From positions 1 to 33,257 of the forward strand of contig NZ_CAFJ01000228.1 of NCBI RefSeq assembly GCF_000239795.1: a stretch of DNA of 33,257 bases. The letters are read 5' to 3'. The position numbers were made by a program, and so were the translations under genes. This DNA comes from Bradyrhizobium sp. STM 3809 (lineage in GTDB: Bacteria > Pseudomonadota > Alphaproteobacteria > Rhizobiales > Xanthobacteraceae). Position 1 is the first letter of the stretch. Every line of letters starts with the position of its first letter. Shown here piece by piece: positions 8,127-16,426 of the stretch. Below the pieces are notes generated by a model, which searched no databases, had not been told where the DNA came from, and saw only the letters and a list, made by a program, of their open reading frames with translations.

Positions 8127-10097
8127 TCAGTCCTGTTCGGCGGCATCGAGAAGGAATTCCTTCTCGTGTCTCGCCAGGAAGCCAAGGCTCGGGCGGCTCG
8201 TCCCGTAGTAATACGGCAAGGCGAGCGCCCGCCGCCAGCGTGAAAGCAGTCTCTCGCCATCGTGGCCTCCGTCGAATTCGACGGTCCGACCATCGGCAAT
8301 CGCCAGGATTTCTTCGGCCGTACCCAGGATGTCCTGGGCCGAATTGTTCTCGGGCTGCGCCCCGTTCCGGCCGAGCACTGCGGCGTCGAACACCCGCCAG
8401 CGCCAAGGCGTGCTCGTCAGCTGGCGCTGCGTCAGCATGGTCCCATCCGCCGTCCGAACGGGTTTCAGCGCAAACCGGACATTGCTGTTCCACAATTGAG
8501 CATCGGTGGTGATCGCATTCACGATCGCACAAGGAATGCCGAAACTCACCGCGACGTTCGTCAATCCAGAGGTCGTTCCGATGAAGGCCTTGGCATGCCG
8601 GATCAGATGGACGTCCATCGCATCGGACCTGAAGTCGCTCAACGCATAGTCGACCGTCCGCTCGAGCGCCGGCAGCTTCGGCGAGTTCGGGCCGCCAAGC
8701 TTGACGACCCAGCCGCCCCGTGCCGTGATGAGACGAATCGCATCGAGCAGCGTTTCGATCGGCGCATTGCGATGCGTCTGGCCGGTTCCCATGAACTCGA
8801 AATAATGCGCAGCGTCCCGCGTGTGCAGGCAGACGTACCAATCTTCGGGCTTCATGCCGTATCGATCCCGTAGACCGCGGATCGGGTCGCTGCCGTTTGC
8901 AGCGGCATCCGCGCGAAACAGGCTGTCGTAAGCATCGCGCAGAAGGTGTCCCCTGCCTTGTCGCTCCCACGCCTCGATCGCGAGCGCACCGGCCTCCTGC
9001 CACGCCACCACCTGGCCATCAGGAAGCCGGAAGGCGTTGAAGTTCAATCCGTACCAGCGCTGCAGCGAGAGCAGTTCCTCGGCTGTTGCCTCGGATACAT
9101 CTTCGCCGACTGATACGATCTTACAGAGACCATCGAACAGCCGGAAGAACGCGGCGTTGGCAATCAGATTCGGCCGCACCACCATGACCGGCTGTCCCGA
9201 CCACCAGCCGATGTCCCGCATGCGCAGCAGGATGTCGAGCATGCCGAGATGCCCGATCTGCGTGGTCCACTCCTCCGGGATCAGGCTCAGCTGATCAAGT
9301 GATACGTCGAGCTGAGCCAACAGCGTGCGGAGAGCTTCCGAGATATCGGGACTGCCCTGCTGTCGCAGTCGCGCCTGCGCGTTCAGCGCGCGCTCGTAGA
9401 GGCGCGGACCGACGTCGCCGCGCCCGACATGCGTGACGCGCTGTCCGGCGAAGTTGCAGAGATCGAACATCCGCCCCGCGGCGCCACTCGCAAAATCGAG
9501 CCGATTAGGCGAATACCTCCGCCCCGAGCGCGCGGCGATGTTCTGATGCGGGCGAAGCCAGCCGCTGTCGAGCCGGCAGGCGGTCTCCATGCTCTGCAAG
9601 GCTGCCGCCTCGTCGTCGGCGACGATCTCGATCATGGCGGTCAGATGGGCGAGATGAGACGTCGGCTCGAGCTTGGCGGCCCTGATCTGCAGCACGGCTC
9701 GATACGCCTGCTCGAACTCACCCAGTTCGAAGTGCGACCGAAGCAGCGCAAAGGCGACGTGAGACGATGACGTCGCCAGATCGTTGACAGCGATCCATTC
9801 GCATGCCTCGCGATACGCTCCGATGCCGTGCAGCACCCGGGCAGACGACAGCCGAAAGAAAGAGGACAATCGCGACACAAACCGAAGATCGGGCGCGTCG
9901 GCGAGACGCGACGTCGCGTACGGGAAATAGGCCTGGTAGAGCCGGCCACGTCCCTTGAGATTGATCGATTCGAGCAGGACGAGAAGCAGGAACACCAGCC
10001 GCGGCGGCAAGGTGTTGAGGCCAATCCCGGCAACGACAAAACAAAAATAGACGAAGCGCCTGGAGGGCCGCCCCAGGAGCCTCCTCACAACGGACAT
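8127..10097 (-). CDS. TIGR04372-type glycosyltransferase, copy 1
   Basis: A 656-aa protein of the TIGR04372 putative glycosyltransferase family. The N-terminus (about 14-45) is hydrophobic and may anchor it to the membrane. A TPR-like helical part follows (about 85-180). The conserved C-terminal block has EEWTTQIGHLGMLDILLRM (from about 275), GWWSGQPVMVVRPN, WYVCLHTRD (420-428), a GGWVVKLGGP turn and HAKAFIGTTSGLTNVA (from 501), a GT-B-like end. It probably adds a sugar to a surface glycan; donor and acceptor are unknown. The ATG has AAGGA 8 nt upstream. It ends 37 bp before asnB and should be cotranscribed with it. Copy 3 (30880-32865) is a close paralogue; copy 2 (25213-27321) is divergent. 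Confidence 0.85.
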   Translation of the reverse strand: MSVVRRLLGRPSRRFVYFCFVVAGIGLNTLPPRLVFLLLVLLESINLKGRGRLYQAYFPYATSRLADAPDLRFVSRLSSFFRLSSARVLHGIGAYREACEWIAVNDLATSSSHVAFALLRSHFELGEFEQAYRAVLQIRAAKLEPTSHLAHLTAMIEIVADDEAAALQSMETACRLDSGWLRPHQNIAARSGRRYSPNRLDFASGAAGRMFDLCNFAGQRVTHVGRGDVGPRLYERALNAQARLRQQGSPDISEALRTLLAQLDVSLDQLSLIPEEWTTQIGHLGMLDILLRMRDIGWWSGQPVMVVRPNLIANAAFFRLFDGLCKIVSVGEDVSEATAEELLSLQRWYGLNFNAFRLPDGQVVAWQEAGALAIEAWERQGRGHLLRDAYDSLFRADAAANGSDPIRGLRDRYGMKPEDWYVCLHTRDAAHYFEFMGTGQTHRNAPIETLLDAIRLITARGGWVVKLGGPNSPKLPALERTVDYALSDFRSDAMDVHLIRHAKAFIGTTSGLTNVAVSFGIPCAIVNAITTDAQLWNSNVRFALKPVRTADGTMLTQRQLTSTPWRWRVFDAAVLGRNGAQPENNSAQDILGTAEEILAIADGRTVEFDGGHDGERLLSRWRRALALPYYYGTSRPSLGFLARHEKEFLLDAAEQD

Positions 10098-10566
10098 GCA
10101 TCAATTCCTTGCTGGACCCGGCAGCCGCCCTGATGCGGACAGACAGCGGGCTGCGGACGAGGCTATCCTCGAACATGCGCGAAGGCGGGGACGCGCACGA
10201 GGAGTTCGCAGCCATCGCATTGAAACGAAACGCATTGAAACGAAACGCACTGAAACGAAACGCATCGAAACGAAACGAACCTCGGCCATGGCGCGCGCTG
10301 TCCCGCGCATCGACGTCCCCCACAGCAAGTGCACGGCGGACGCGCGAAAGCCGGTTGGTGCGTGTGGAAGTCGCCGAGATATAGCCGAAAGATTCTCGAC
10401 CGAAAAGCACCAACAGACCCGCGCATCTCCGTTCATGTTGCGCCCTTTCCCCAAGGGCTCGCCGACAATCCCCGACAGATCGCCGCTTTGCCCGGCCTCC
10501 AACTTGGCAGGCCGGGCAATCGTTGATAAAGCAGCACAACCTGCAGCAACATCAAGAAACTATGTT
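10098..10566. promoter_or_regulatory. Divergent intergenic region with 15-bp tandem repeats
   Basis: This 469-bp stretch lies between the divergent starts of the TIGR04372 copy 1 gene and the MBOAT gene. Frames are open across parts of it on both strands, but none looks like protein, apart from low-complexity text caused by the repeats. It must hold promoters for both directions. The only clear structure is the tandem repeat at 10216-10275. No recognisable -35/-10 elements were found with confidence. Confidence 0.5.
10216..10275 (+). repeat. Four tandem 15-bp repeats, consensus cgcaytgaaacgaaa (copy 4: cgcatcgaaacgaaa)
   Basis: Four head-to-tail copies with no spacer: copies 1 and 2 are identical (cgcattgaaacgaaa), copy 3 has cgcac at its start, copy 4 has cgcatc. 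A fifth copy breaks off after three bases. The array starts 118 bp upstream of the TIGR04372 copy 1 start and ends 291 bp upstream of the MBOAT start. The unit is AT-richer than its surroundings and contains two GAAACG-like half units (gaaac gaaac). It could be a multimeric regulator-binding site or a slippage-prone minisatellite tuning a divergent promoter. The array is seen directly; its function is unknown. Confidence 0.9.
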
Positions 10567-12069
10567 ATGCTCTTCACGCAATTTGAGTTTCTATTCCTGT
10601 TCCTGCCGGTGACGTTCGCCGGATACTTCCTGCTGGCGCGATTTTTCGAGGCGCCGGCGCCGCGCCTGGCTTGGCTGGCCGCCGCGTCCCTGGCCTTCTA
10701 CGGCTATTGGGACCTGCACTTCGTTCCGATCATCCTCGTCTCGATCGTGTTCAATTACACGATGGGCCTTCTGATCGCGGGCCAGAGCGGCAAGGTGCGC
10801 AGCGGCCTGCTCGCGACCGCCGTCGCCCTCAACCTCGCGGCGCTGGCGTTCTACAAGTACACAAATTTCGGCATTCAGATCTTCAACGCACTCACCGCGT
10901 CGAAATACCCATTCCTTGCGATCGTGCTCCCGCTCGGGATTTCGTTCTTCACCTTCACGCAGATCGCCTATCTGGCGGATGTCTATGGCGGCTATGCCCG
11001 TGAACGGAGCTTCGTCAAATACGGCCTGTTCGTGACCTATTTTCCGCATCTGATCGCCGGTCCAATTCTTCATCATCGCGAGATGATGCCGCAGTTCGGC
11101 TCCGAGGACAGCAGGAGGATCTCGGTCGAGAACGTTGCGATCGGGCTGACGATCCTGACAATCGGCCTGTTCAAGAAGTCATTCATCGCCGACGGCTTCG
11201 GACTGGTCGCAAACCCGGTGTTCCAAGCCGCCAATTCCAGCCATCTTCACCTGATCGACGCCTGGGGCGGTGCGCTCGCCTACTCGCTGCAGATCTATTT
11301 CGACTTCTCCGGCTACTCGGACATGGCGATCGGTATCTCGATCATGTTCGGGATCAAGCTGCCGTTCAATTTCGACTCCCCCTATAAATCGCAGAGCATC
11401 GTCGAGTTCTGGCGGCGCTGGCACATCTCGCTGTCCCGTTTCCTGCGTGACTATCTCTACATCCCGCTGGGCGGCAACCGCCACGGCGAGCACCGTCGGA
11501 ATGCAAACCTGTTCACCACCATGCTGCTCGGCGGGCTCTGGCACGGCGCCGGCTTCACGTTCGTGATCTGGGGGGCCCTGCACGGGCTGTTCCTGATCGT
11601 CAATCACCGCTGGGGCAAGTTCGTCGAGAAGCGGCCGGCGCTCGCGCGTCACTCCGGCTCGGTGTGGTACGCGGCCGCGGCGCTGCTGTTGACGCAGTTT
11701 GCCGTCGTGCTCGCCTGGGTCTTTTTCCGCGCCGACAACCCCAATGCGGCGATCCGGCTGATCAAGGGCATGATCGGCCTCTCCTCTCCGGAGAAGATCA
11801 CCATGACCAATCTGGTCGACCCACGCGTCATGATCGCAATCCTGGCGGGCTATGCCGCCTGCCTTGCGCTCCCCAACGTCAACGCGATGTTCGATCGATG
11901 GAAGGTCGGCCTCGAGACCTATCACAATCCGCGGCCGTGGAGCGTTCTGAGCTTGAACTGGCGCCCCTCGCTCGCCTGGGCGATCGGGACGTCGGTGGCT
12001 CTCGTCGCGGCCGTAATCATGAACATCATCGCCGGCGACACCTCGCAGTTCCTGTATTTCCAGTTCTGA
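10567..12069 (+). CDS. MBOAT family O-acyltransferase (AlgI-like)
   Basis: A 500-aa polytopic inner-membrane acyltransferase of the membrane-bound O-acyltransferase family, which passes acetyl or another acyl group across the membrane to a polysaccharide. The N-terminus FLFLPVTFAGYFLLARFF is typical of AlgI/DltB-like members. Further family marks are LPLGISFFTFTQIAYLADVY, FPHLIAGPILHH, SGYSDMAIGISIMFG, the FWRRWHISLSRFLRDYLYIPLGGNR segment and the catalytic histidine in GGLWHGAGF (His326). The ATG at 10567 is chosen because it directly precedes the first membrane helix; the Shine-Dalgarno is weak and the frame is open upstream to 10096. The next gene on the strand is an SGNH/DltD-like protein, the usual partner arrangement. 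Confidence 0.9.
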   Translation: MLFTQFEFLFLFLPVTFAGYFLLARFFEAPAPRLAWLAAASLAFYGYWDLHFVPIILVSIVFNYTMGLLIAGQSGKVRSGLLATAVALNLAALAFYKYTNFGIQIFNALTASKYPFLAIVLPLGISFFTFTQIAYLADVYGGYARERSFVKYGLFVTYFPHLIAGPILHHREMMPQFGSEDSRRISVENVAIGLTILTIGLFKKSFIADGFGLVANPVFQAANSSHLHLIDAWGGALAYSLQIYFDFSGYSDMAIGISIMFGIKLPFNFDSPYKSQSIVEFWRRWHISLSRFLRDYLYIPLGGNRHGEHRRNANLFTTMLLGGLWHGAGFTFVIWGALHGLFLIVNHRWGKFVEKRPALARHSGSVWYAAAALLLTQFAVVLAWVFFRADNPNAAIRLIKGMIGLSSPEKITMTNLVDPRVMIAILAGYAACLALPNVNAMFDRWKVGLETYHNPRPWSVLSLNWRPSLAWAIGTSVALVAAVIMNIIAGDTSQFLYFQF

Positions 12070-12175
12070 TCGATCCTCATCCATGGGACACTCTGGCAAC
12101 GCTCATTCCCGGGATTTCACCGATCGCGAGCCAAGTTCTCTGCTTCTTGAGGCACAAAACGATCATCGAACGGGC

Positions 12176-13312
12176 ATGGCACGGTACGTCGCGATCATCG
12201 TGGTGCTGTTTGCCGCCGCCTTCGTGCCGGTACTCGCGGCGCTCGAATGGGTCGGCTGGGGCCTGGGTGCGACCGTTCCGCTGTCCAGGATTGCGGCAGA
12301 GCAGTCACGCGACGACAGGCTCGTCTGGCTGGGTGCGTTCAAGGACTATGCGCCGTTCAAGCTCGAACGCATCAAGCTCGTCCAGCCTGAAGTGCTGTTG
12401 GTTGGCAGTTCGCGCTGCGGGCAGGCGCGCGCGCCGATGTTCCGTCCCTACGTCGCCTACAACGCCTGCCTGACGGCCTGGCCGCTCACCCATGTCGTCG
12501 ACTTCGTCGATCGCGCGACGACGGCGGCAAAGCCGCGGGTGGTCATTGTCGCGCTCGATTACTTCCTGTTCGGCGATTTCCTCGCCGACGCCTGGCGGAA
12601 GGAGCGTACGATGGACTTCAGTCAGGGCATCGACTCGCACCGGCGCAAGCTGCATGACGTGGCGGATTTCGCCGTGCGTACCGGCGGAGACGCCGCTGCC
12701 GTTGTTGCGGCGGCGACGACTCCGCAGGTCGAGCCCATCGACCACAACCGGCTGATCGGCACGGAGGCCATCCGCGGGAAGTTCGGCTTCCGCAATGACG
12801 GCTCCGTCATGGTGGCGCCGCCCTACCGGGCCATCGCCGCCGAGACGCTGTCGCGCGGCGCCCAGTACGTGACGTCCTCTTTCCCCGGCGCGCCGCATCT
12901 CAGCGAACGGCAATTCGGCGAGATCGAGCGGCTGGCGCAGCTGTCACGGGAGCGTGGCTTCAAGGTCGTGGCGGTTCAATATCCCTTTGTCGAGAGCGCC
13001 GCAGCCTTTCTCGACACCGACGAGGCGTACCGGCCCTATTCCGGCCTGTGGCGCGAGCTCCGGAGCCGGGAGACGACCGAACGGCTCGCGAAACTCGGAA
13101 TCTCGTTCTACGACATGAGCCGCACGCCGATTTCGCAGGACGACCAGAATTTCTTCGATCCTGCACATCCGTCGGAACGCGGCATGCTGAAGACCTATCT
13201 CGCCTTGCTCGACCGGCCCGAGTTCGGCATGCTGTTCCCGAAGATCGACCGCGATGCCCTCGCCGCCGACCTGGACCGGGCCAAGGAAGAACAGTTCGAT
13301 CTGTATCACTGA
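12176..13312 (+). CDS. SGNH/DltD-like membrane-anchored partner of the MBOAT protein
   Basis: A 378-aa protein with one N-terminal membrane helix (ARYVAIIVVLFAAAFVPVLAA) and a probable periplasmic domain. GSSR (77-80), near the start of the soluble domain, resembles the nucleophile block of DltD/AlgJ/AlgX-like SGNH proteins, and DPAHPSERG places Asp328 and His331 where the catalytic DxxH is expected near the C-terminus. Such proteins work with MBOAT enzymes to acylate exported glycans, and the gene follows the MBOAT gene by about 100 bp. The frame is open from an ATG at 12083; I prefer 12176 because it sits just before the membrane helix. Neither start has a strong Shine-Dalgarno. Family level is fairly sure; substrate unknown. 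Its end overlaps the convergent next gene by 7 bp. Confidence 0.7.
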   Translation: MARYVAIIVVLFAAAFVPVLAALEWVGWGLGATVPLSRIAAEQSRDDRLVWLGAFKDYAPFKLERIKLVQPEVLLVGSSRCGQARAPMFRPYVAYNACLTAWPLTHVVDFVDRATTAAKPRVVIVALDYFLFGDFLADAWRKERTMDFSQGIDSHRRKLHDVADFAVRTGGDAAAVVAAATTPQVEPIDHNRLIGTEAIRGKFGFRNDGSVMVAPPYRAIAAETLSRGAQYVTSSFPGAPHLSERQFGEIERLAQLSRERGFKVVAVQYPFVESAAAFLDTDEAYRPYSGLWRELRSRETTERLAKLGISFYDMSRTPISQDDQNFFDPAHPSERGMLKTYLALLDRPEFGMLFPKIDRDALAADLDRAKEEQFDLYH

Positions 13313-14394
13313 GCCGTGCGGGCCTGATCCGACCTCCGATCGCCGCTGCCGCTCGCGCCCGACGGAAACGCCTCCTTGAACGCCCGCGTCTTGACGAGCT
13401 CGGCGGCGAGATAGCTGGTGAACTTCTCCGCGCCGCGCCTGTCCAGATGACCTCCGCCATCGACCGTCGTCAGTCCGTCGAATGGCGGAGCAATGAGCTC
13501 CACGTCGAGCGCACGGGCGAGTTGCTCGGCTTGGCGCACGCACGACTGGCTGTGCGGGACGAGCATGAACACGACCCTGCCGCCGATCTCCTTCAGGAAC
13601 GTCCTGGCGTAAGCGATAATCTCGGCGGTGGTGTCACAGGCCTGATCGCGCGCCGACAACATCGGCTTGTTGTTGGACGCGACGTAGCTCGGATTGACAT
13701 CGAGCGCCATGTCGCCGGTCGAGACGCTGCGATAGAGCCCGCTATCGGAAAAATGCCCCGTATGCGCCGCGGAAACGACGTCCTCGATGCGCCAGCGCAG
13801 ATTGCGCCCGATGACGGTGAGGTAGCCGCGCAAGCGGTCGCGCGTCGCCGCTGCGAGCGGGACCTTCTGCGGCCCCAGCGTGACGTTGAGATCGCGGCTG
13901 AAGAAATGGGCGAACTGATCGTCGACGTTGATCACCCAGAGCGGCGCCCGGATGTTCCAGCGGGCGATCACCCGACGGGAGAACTCGCCGCCCCGGATGC
14001 CGACGAAGGCCATATTGTAGAGCTTCAGCCGGTCGAGTCGGTCCGATACTTGCAACGTTTGCCGGTCGATCGCATAGCTCACGAAGGACGGTCCGAGGAA
14101 CACGACGTCGGCGGCCTTGGCGGCTGCGACAGACGATCCGATGTTGCTGTAGAAGATGTCCTGATCCTGGATCTGCGGAATGTGCTGACCACCGAAATCC
14201 CGGTACCAGTTGCGATCCCCTGCCCGCTCGATCTGAGAGAAATGGTCGGGCAACGCGGTTGCGTCGAAGGCGATCATGAACGCCGCAACGAGTGCCAGAA
14301 CGCCCAGAACGCAGCTTGCCACCACCACGATGTATCTGCGCAGAGGCCCTTTGTCTGCGGCACTTTCGGGCATCCACTCGGCCCGTTTCAACAT
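13306..14394 (-). CDS. Membrane-anchored SGNH-like protein, second copy type
   Basis: A 362-aa protein with one N-terminal membrane helix (about 20-44, YIVVVASCVLGVLALVAAFM) and a probable periplasmic domain. FLGPSFVSYAID has GPS (101-103) in place of the usual GDS/GSS nucleophile block, and DGGGHLD (Asp312, His316) fits the terminal DxxH of SGNH enzymes. It is only distantly like its convergent neighbour. A role in O-acyl transfer or hydrolysis on surface glycan is inferred from fold motifs and context. The ATG at 14394 overlaps the stop codon of a possible small upstream gene, suggesting translational coupling. The last 7 bp overlap the end of the opposite gene. Confidence 0.6.
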   Translation of the reverse strand: MLKRAEWMPESAADKGPLRRYIVVVASCVLGVLALVAAFMIAFDATALPDHFSQIERAGDRNWYRDFGGQHIPQIQDQDIFYSNIGSSVAAAKAADVVFLGPSFVSYAIDRQTLQVSDRLDRLKLYNMAFVGIRGGEFSRRVIARWNIRAPLWVINVDDQFAHFFSRDLNVTLGPQKVPLAAATRDRLRGYLTVIGRNLRWRIEDVVSAAHTGHFSDSGLYRSVSTGDMALDVNPSYVASNNKPMLSARDQACDTTAEIIAYARTFLKEIGGRVVFMLVPHSQSCVRQAEQLARALDVELIAPPFDGLTTVDGGGHLDRRGAEKFTSYLAAELVKTRAFKEAFPSGASGSGDRRSDQARTAQ

Positions 14395-14717
14395 GGATTG
14401 TTTCTCAACTCTCGGCCCAGGCGCTGCGCATGCTTCTCATCGAACGAGCGATACAGACTGGCCGCCGTGAACTCAAGCCGCCCGGGTCGGATCAAGGATG
14501 CCAGGCACGCCGCCGAGCCGACATGCGCAGCCCCTGCAACTACAGCGTCCGGCCCCGCGAGGTGAGCATCTGCTTCCCAACCGTGCTGCACATATCGTTT
14601 CAGTTCCGCCTGCCTCATTCCGCCGACAGGGGTTTGTGCTGCTGCGCACACCTGATAAAGAGGTGAGCCGAATGCAGCGACCCGCCATGCTCGATCTGAG
14701 CTAACATGACCATGCAT
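14388..14717 (-). CDS. Possible small coupled gene, unknown function
   Basis: A frame of up to 109 codons whose stop (TGA at 14388-14390) overlaps the ATG of the downstream SGNH-like gene within ATGTTGA, the classical layout of coupled genes. The C-terminal half (RPGRLEFTAASLYRSFDEKH) has plausible protein composition and G-rich first codon positions. GC at third positions is only moderate, there is no clear Shine-Dalgarno at the ATG at 14717 or the inner ATG at 14618, and I recognise no family. It could also be the degenerate end of a larger lost gene. Confidence 0.3.
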   Translation of the reverse strand: MHGHVSSDRAWRVAAFGSPLYQVCAAAQTPVGGMRQAELKRYVQHGWEADAHLAGPDAVVAGAAHVGSAACLASLIRPGRLEFTAASLYRSFDEKHAQRLGRELRNNPC

Positions 14718-14887
14718 TGACTTTTCGCAATGAAATCAACGCCGACCATTGAAGCGAAACATGCCGAAGCCGGTTCTCCGAAGCCGAGAGGCGACGCTTA
14801 CGAGGCGCTCTCGGGTCAGCGATTCGGTCGCGCAGAATCTGTCGTGACCGCCACCAGATCAGCACAATCGAGCCGGAGGCGAAATCC
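14718..14887. promoter_or_regulatory. Leader/promoter region of the central sugar operon
   Basis: These 170 bp precede the first gene of the 11-gene plus-strand operon. Together with the weakly supported small gene before it, they make up a stretch (14395-14887) with no firmly supported gene. An AT-richer segment around 14700-14745 would suit a promoter. I cannot name an operator or a riboswitch. A strong Shine-Dalgarno (GGAGG, 14875-14879) ends the region. Confidence 0.35.
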
Positions 14888-16393
14888 TTGGACCAGGTGA
14901 TCGATACGGCGCGGATGGATCTGGCCTGCCAGAGCATTCGCGCATCCTGCGAGTCCGGGCAGACGATTGGGTTCGTGTCAGGCAATTTCAACGTCGTGCA
15001 CCCCGGACATTTACGGCTCTTGAAGTTCGCCGCCGAACAGGCGGACGTGCTGGTGGTCGGCGTGAACCCGGATTCCACGCCGGGCGTGACCCTGGCGCAG
15101 GACATGCGCCTCGAAAATGTGCGATCCATCGCTTTTGTGCACCATGTTGTGCGCTTGGAAACAAATGCCTCCGATTTCATCTCGCACCTGAAGCCGACCG
15201 TCGTCGTCAAGGGCAAGGAGTTCGAGGACCGCGCCAATCCCGAACAGGAAGCTGTGGACGCCTATGGCGGCCGCCTGATCTTCTCGTCGGGCGAGTTGCG
15301 GTTCGCGTCGCTGTCGCTGCTGGAGCGCGACGCCAATATCGACATTTCCACTGTCCGCAAGCCGCTGGAATTCCCCAAGCGTCACGGCTTCGATATCTCG
15401 AACCTGAAGGATCTGCTCGGCAAGCTTGCCGGCATGCGGGTGGCCGTCATCGGCGATCTCATCGTCGACGAGTATGTCACCTGCGACGCGGTCGGCATGT
15501 CCCAGGAGGACCCGACGATCGTCGTGACGCCGCTGATGACCCGCACCTTCGTCGGTGGCGCCGGCGCGGTGGCGGCGCATGCGCATGGCCTCGGCGCGGA
15601 CGTGAAGTTCTTCACACTGGTCGGCGACGACGAAGCCGCGCGGTTCGCGCGCAGCACGCTCGAGCAGCACGGGGTGAACTTCAATGCCTTCACCGACCAG
15701 AGCCGGCCGACCACCCGCAAGCAACGCTTCCGCGCGCTCAACAAGACGCTGCTGCGCGTCAACCATCTGCGCCAGCATGCCTCCGACGCCGACTTGCAGC
15801 GGCAGATGCTGACCTCCGTCGAGCGCGCGCTGAAGACCTGCGATCTCCTGCTGTTCTCCTGCTTCAACTACGGCTGCCTGCCGCAGGATCTGGTCGATGC
15901 GATCGCCGATCGCGCCCGCGCCCAGGGCGTCATGATGGCCGCCGACAGCCAGGTGTCGTCGCAGACCGGCGACGTCTCCCGATTCAAGGGCATGACCCTG
16001 CTGACGCCGACCGAGCGCGAGGCGCGCGTCGCGCTGAACGACTTCATCTCCGGCCTCGCCGTCATCAGCGAACGGCTGGTCGAGCGTGCCCGCACCAAGA
16101 ATCTGGTGATCACGCTCGGCGCCGAGGGCGCGTTGATCAACACGATGGCGGAGGGCATCTTCACCTCCGACCGCCTGCCCGCGTTCAATCCGTCGCCGAA
16201 GGATGTCTCGGGCGCCGGCGACAGCTTCTTCATGGCCTGCTCGATGGGCCTGCGCGCGGGAGCGGATATCTGGCGCGCCTCCTATCTCGGCTCGCTGGCC
16301 GCCGCCCTCCAGGTCTCCCGGGTCGGCAACCTGCCGCTGACCACCGCCGAACTGGTGCGCGAGATCGACGAGACCGGCTTCAGCCAGGAATAA
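14888..16393 (+). CDS. Nucleotidyltransferase-PfkB sugar kinase fusion (HldE-like, domains in reverse order)
   Basis: A 501-aa bifunctional protein. The N-terminal part (about 25-155) is a cytidylyltransferase-type nucleotidyltransferase with HPGH (38-41) in FNVVHPGHLRLL and a VVKGKEF segment like HldE/RfaE domain II. The C-terminal part (about 183-495) is a PfkB/ribokinase-type kinase beginning MRVAVIGDLIVDEY, with FVGGAGAVAAH and the catalytic GAGDSF (442-447). HldE itself has kinase first and nucleotidyltransferase second, so the order is swapped. It should phosphorylate a sugar or sugar phosphate and couple the product to a nucleotide. The start is TTG at 14888, supported by GGAGG 8 nt upstream. 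First gene of the operon; the next starts 33 bp later. Confidence 0.85.
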   Translation: MDQVIDTARMDLACQSIRASCESGQTIGFVSGNFNVVHPGHLRLLKFAAEQADVLVVGVNPDSTPGVTLAQDMRLENVRSIAFVHHVVRLETNASDFISHLKPTVVVKGKEFEDRANPEQEAVDAYGGRLIFSSGELRFASLSLLERDANIDISTVRKPLEFPKRHGFDISNLKDLLGKLAGMRVAVIGDLIVDEYVTCDAVGMSQEDPTIVVTPLMTRTFVGGAGAVAAHAHGLGADVKFFTLVGDDEAARFARSTLEQHGVNFNAFTDQSRPTTRKQRFRALNKTLLRVNHLRQHASDADLQRQMLTSVERALKTCDLLLFSCFNYGCLPQDLVDAIADRARAQGVMMAADSQVSSQTGDVSRFKGMTLLTPTEREARVALNDFISGLAVISERLVERARTKNLVITLGAEGALINTMAEGIFTSDRLPAFNPSPKDVSGAGDSFFMACSMGLRAGADIWRASYLGSLAAALQVSRVGNLPLTTAELVREIDETGFSQE

Positions 16394-16426
16394 ATTCAAG
16401 AGCAGGATCAGGAACAGGATGACGTC

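Noticed and set aside
10216..10275. Tandem repeats as a CRISPR array or as a protein repeat (RIETK-like text)
   Set aside because: There are no spacers, units are only 15 bp, and the frames that cross them have no start signal or flanking protein-like sequence.
14717..14722. TTGACT as a -35 element of the central operon
   Set aside because: No -10-like hexamer lies at a suitable distance.
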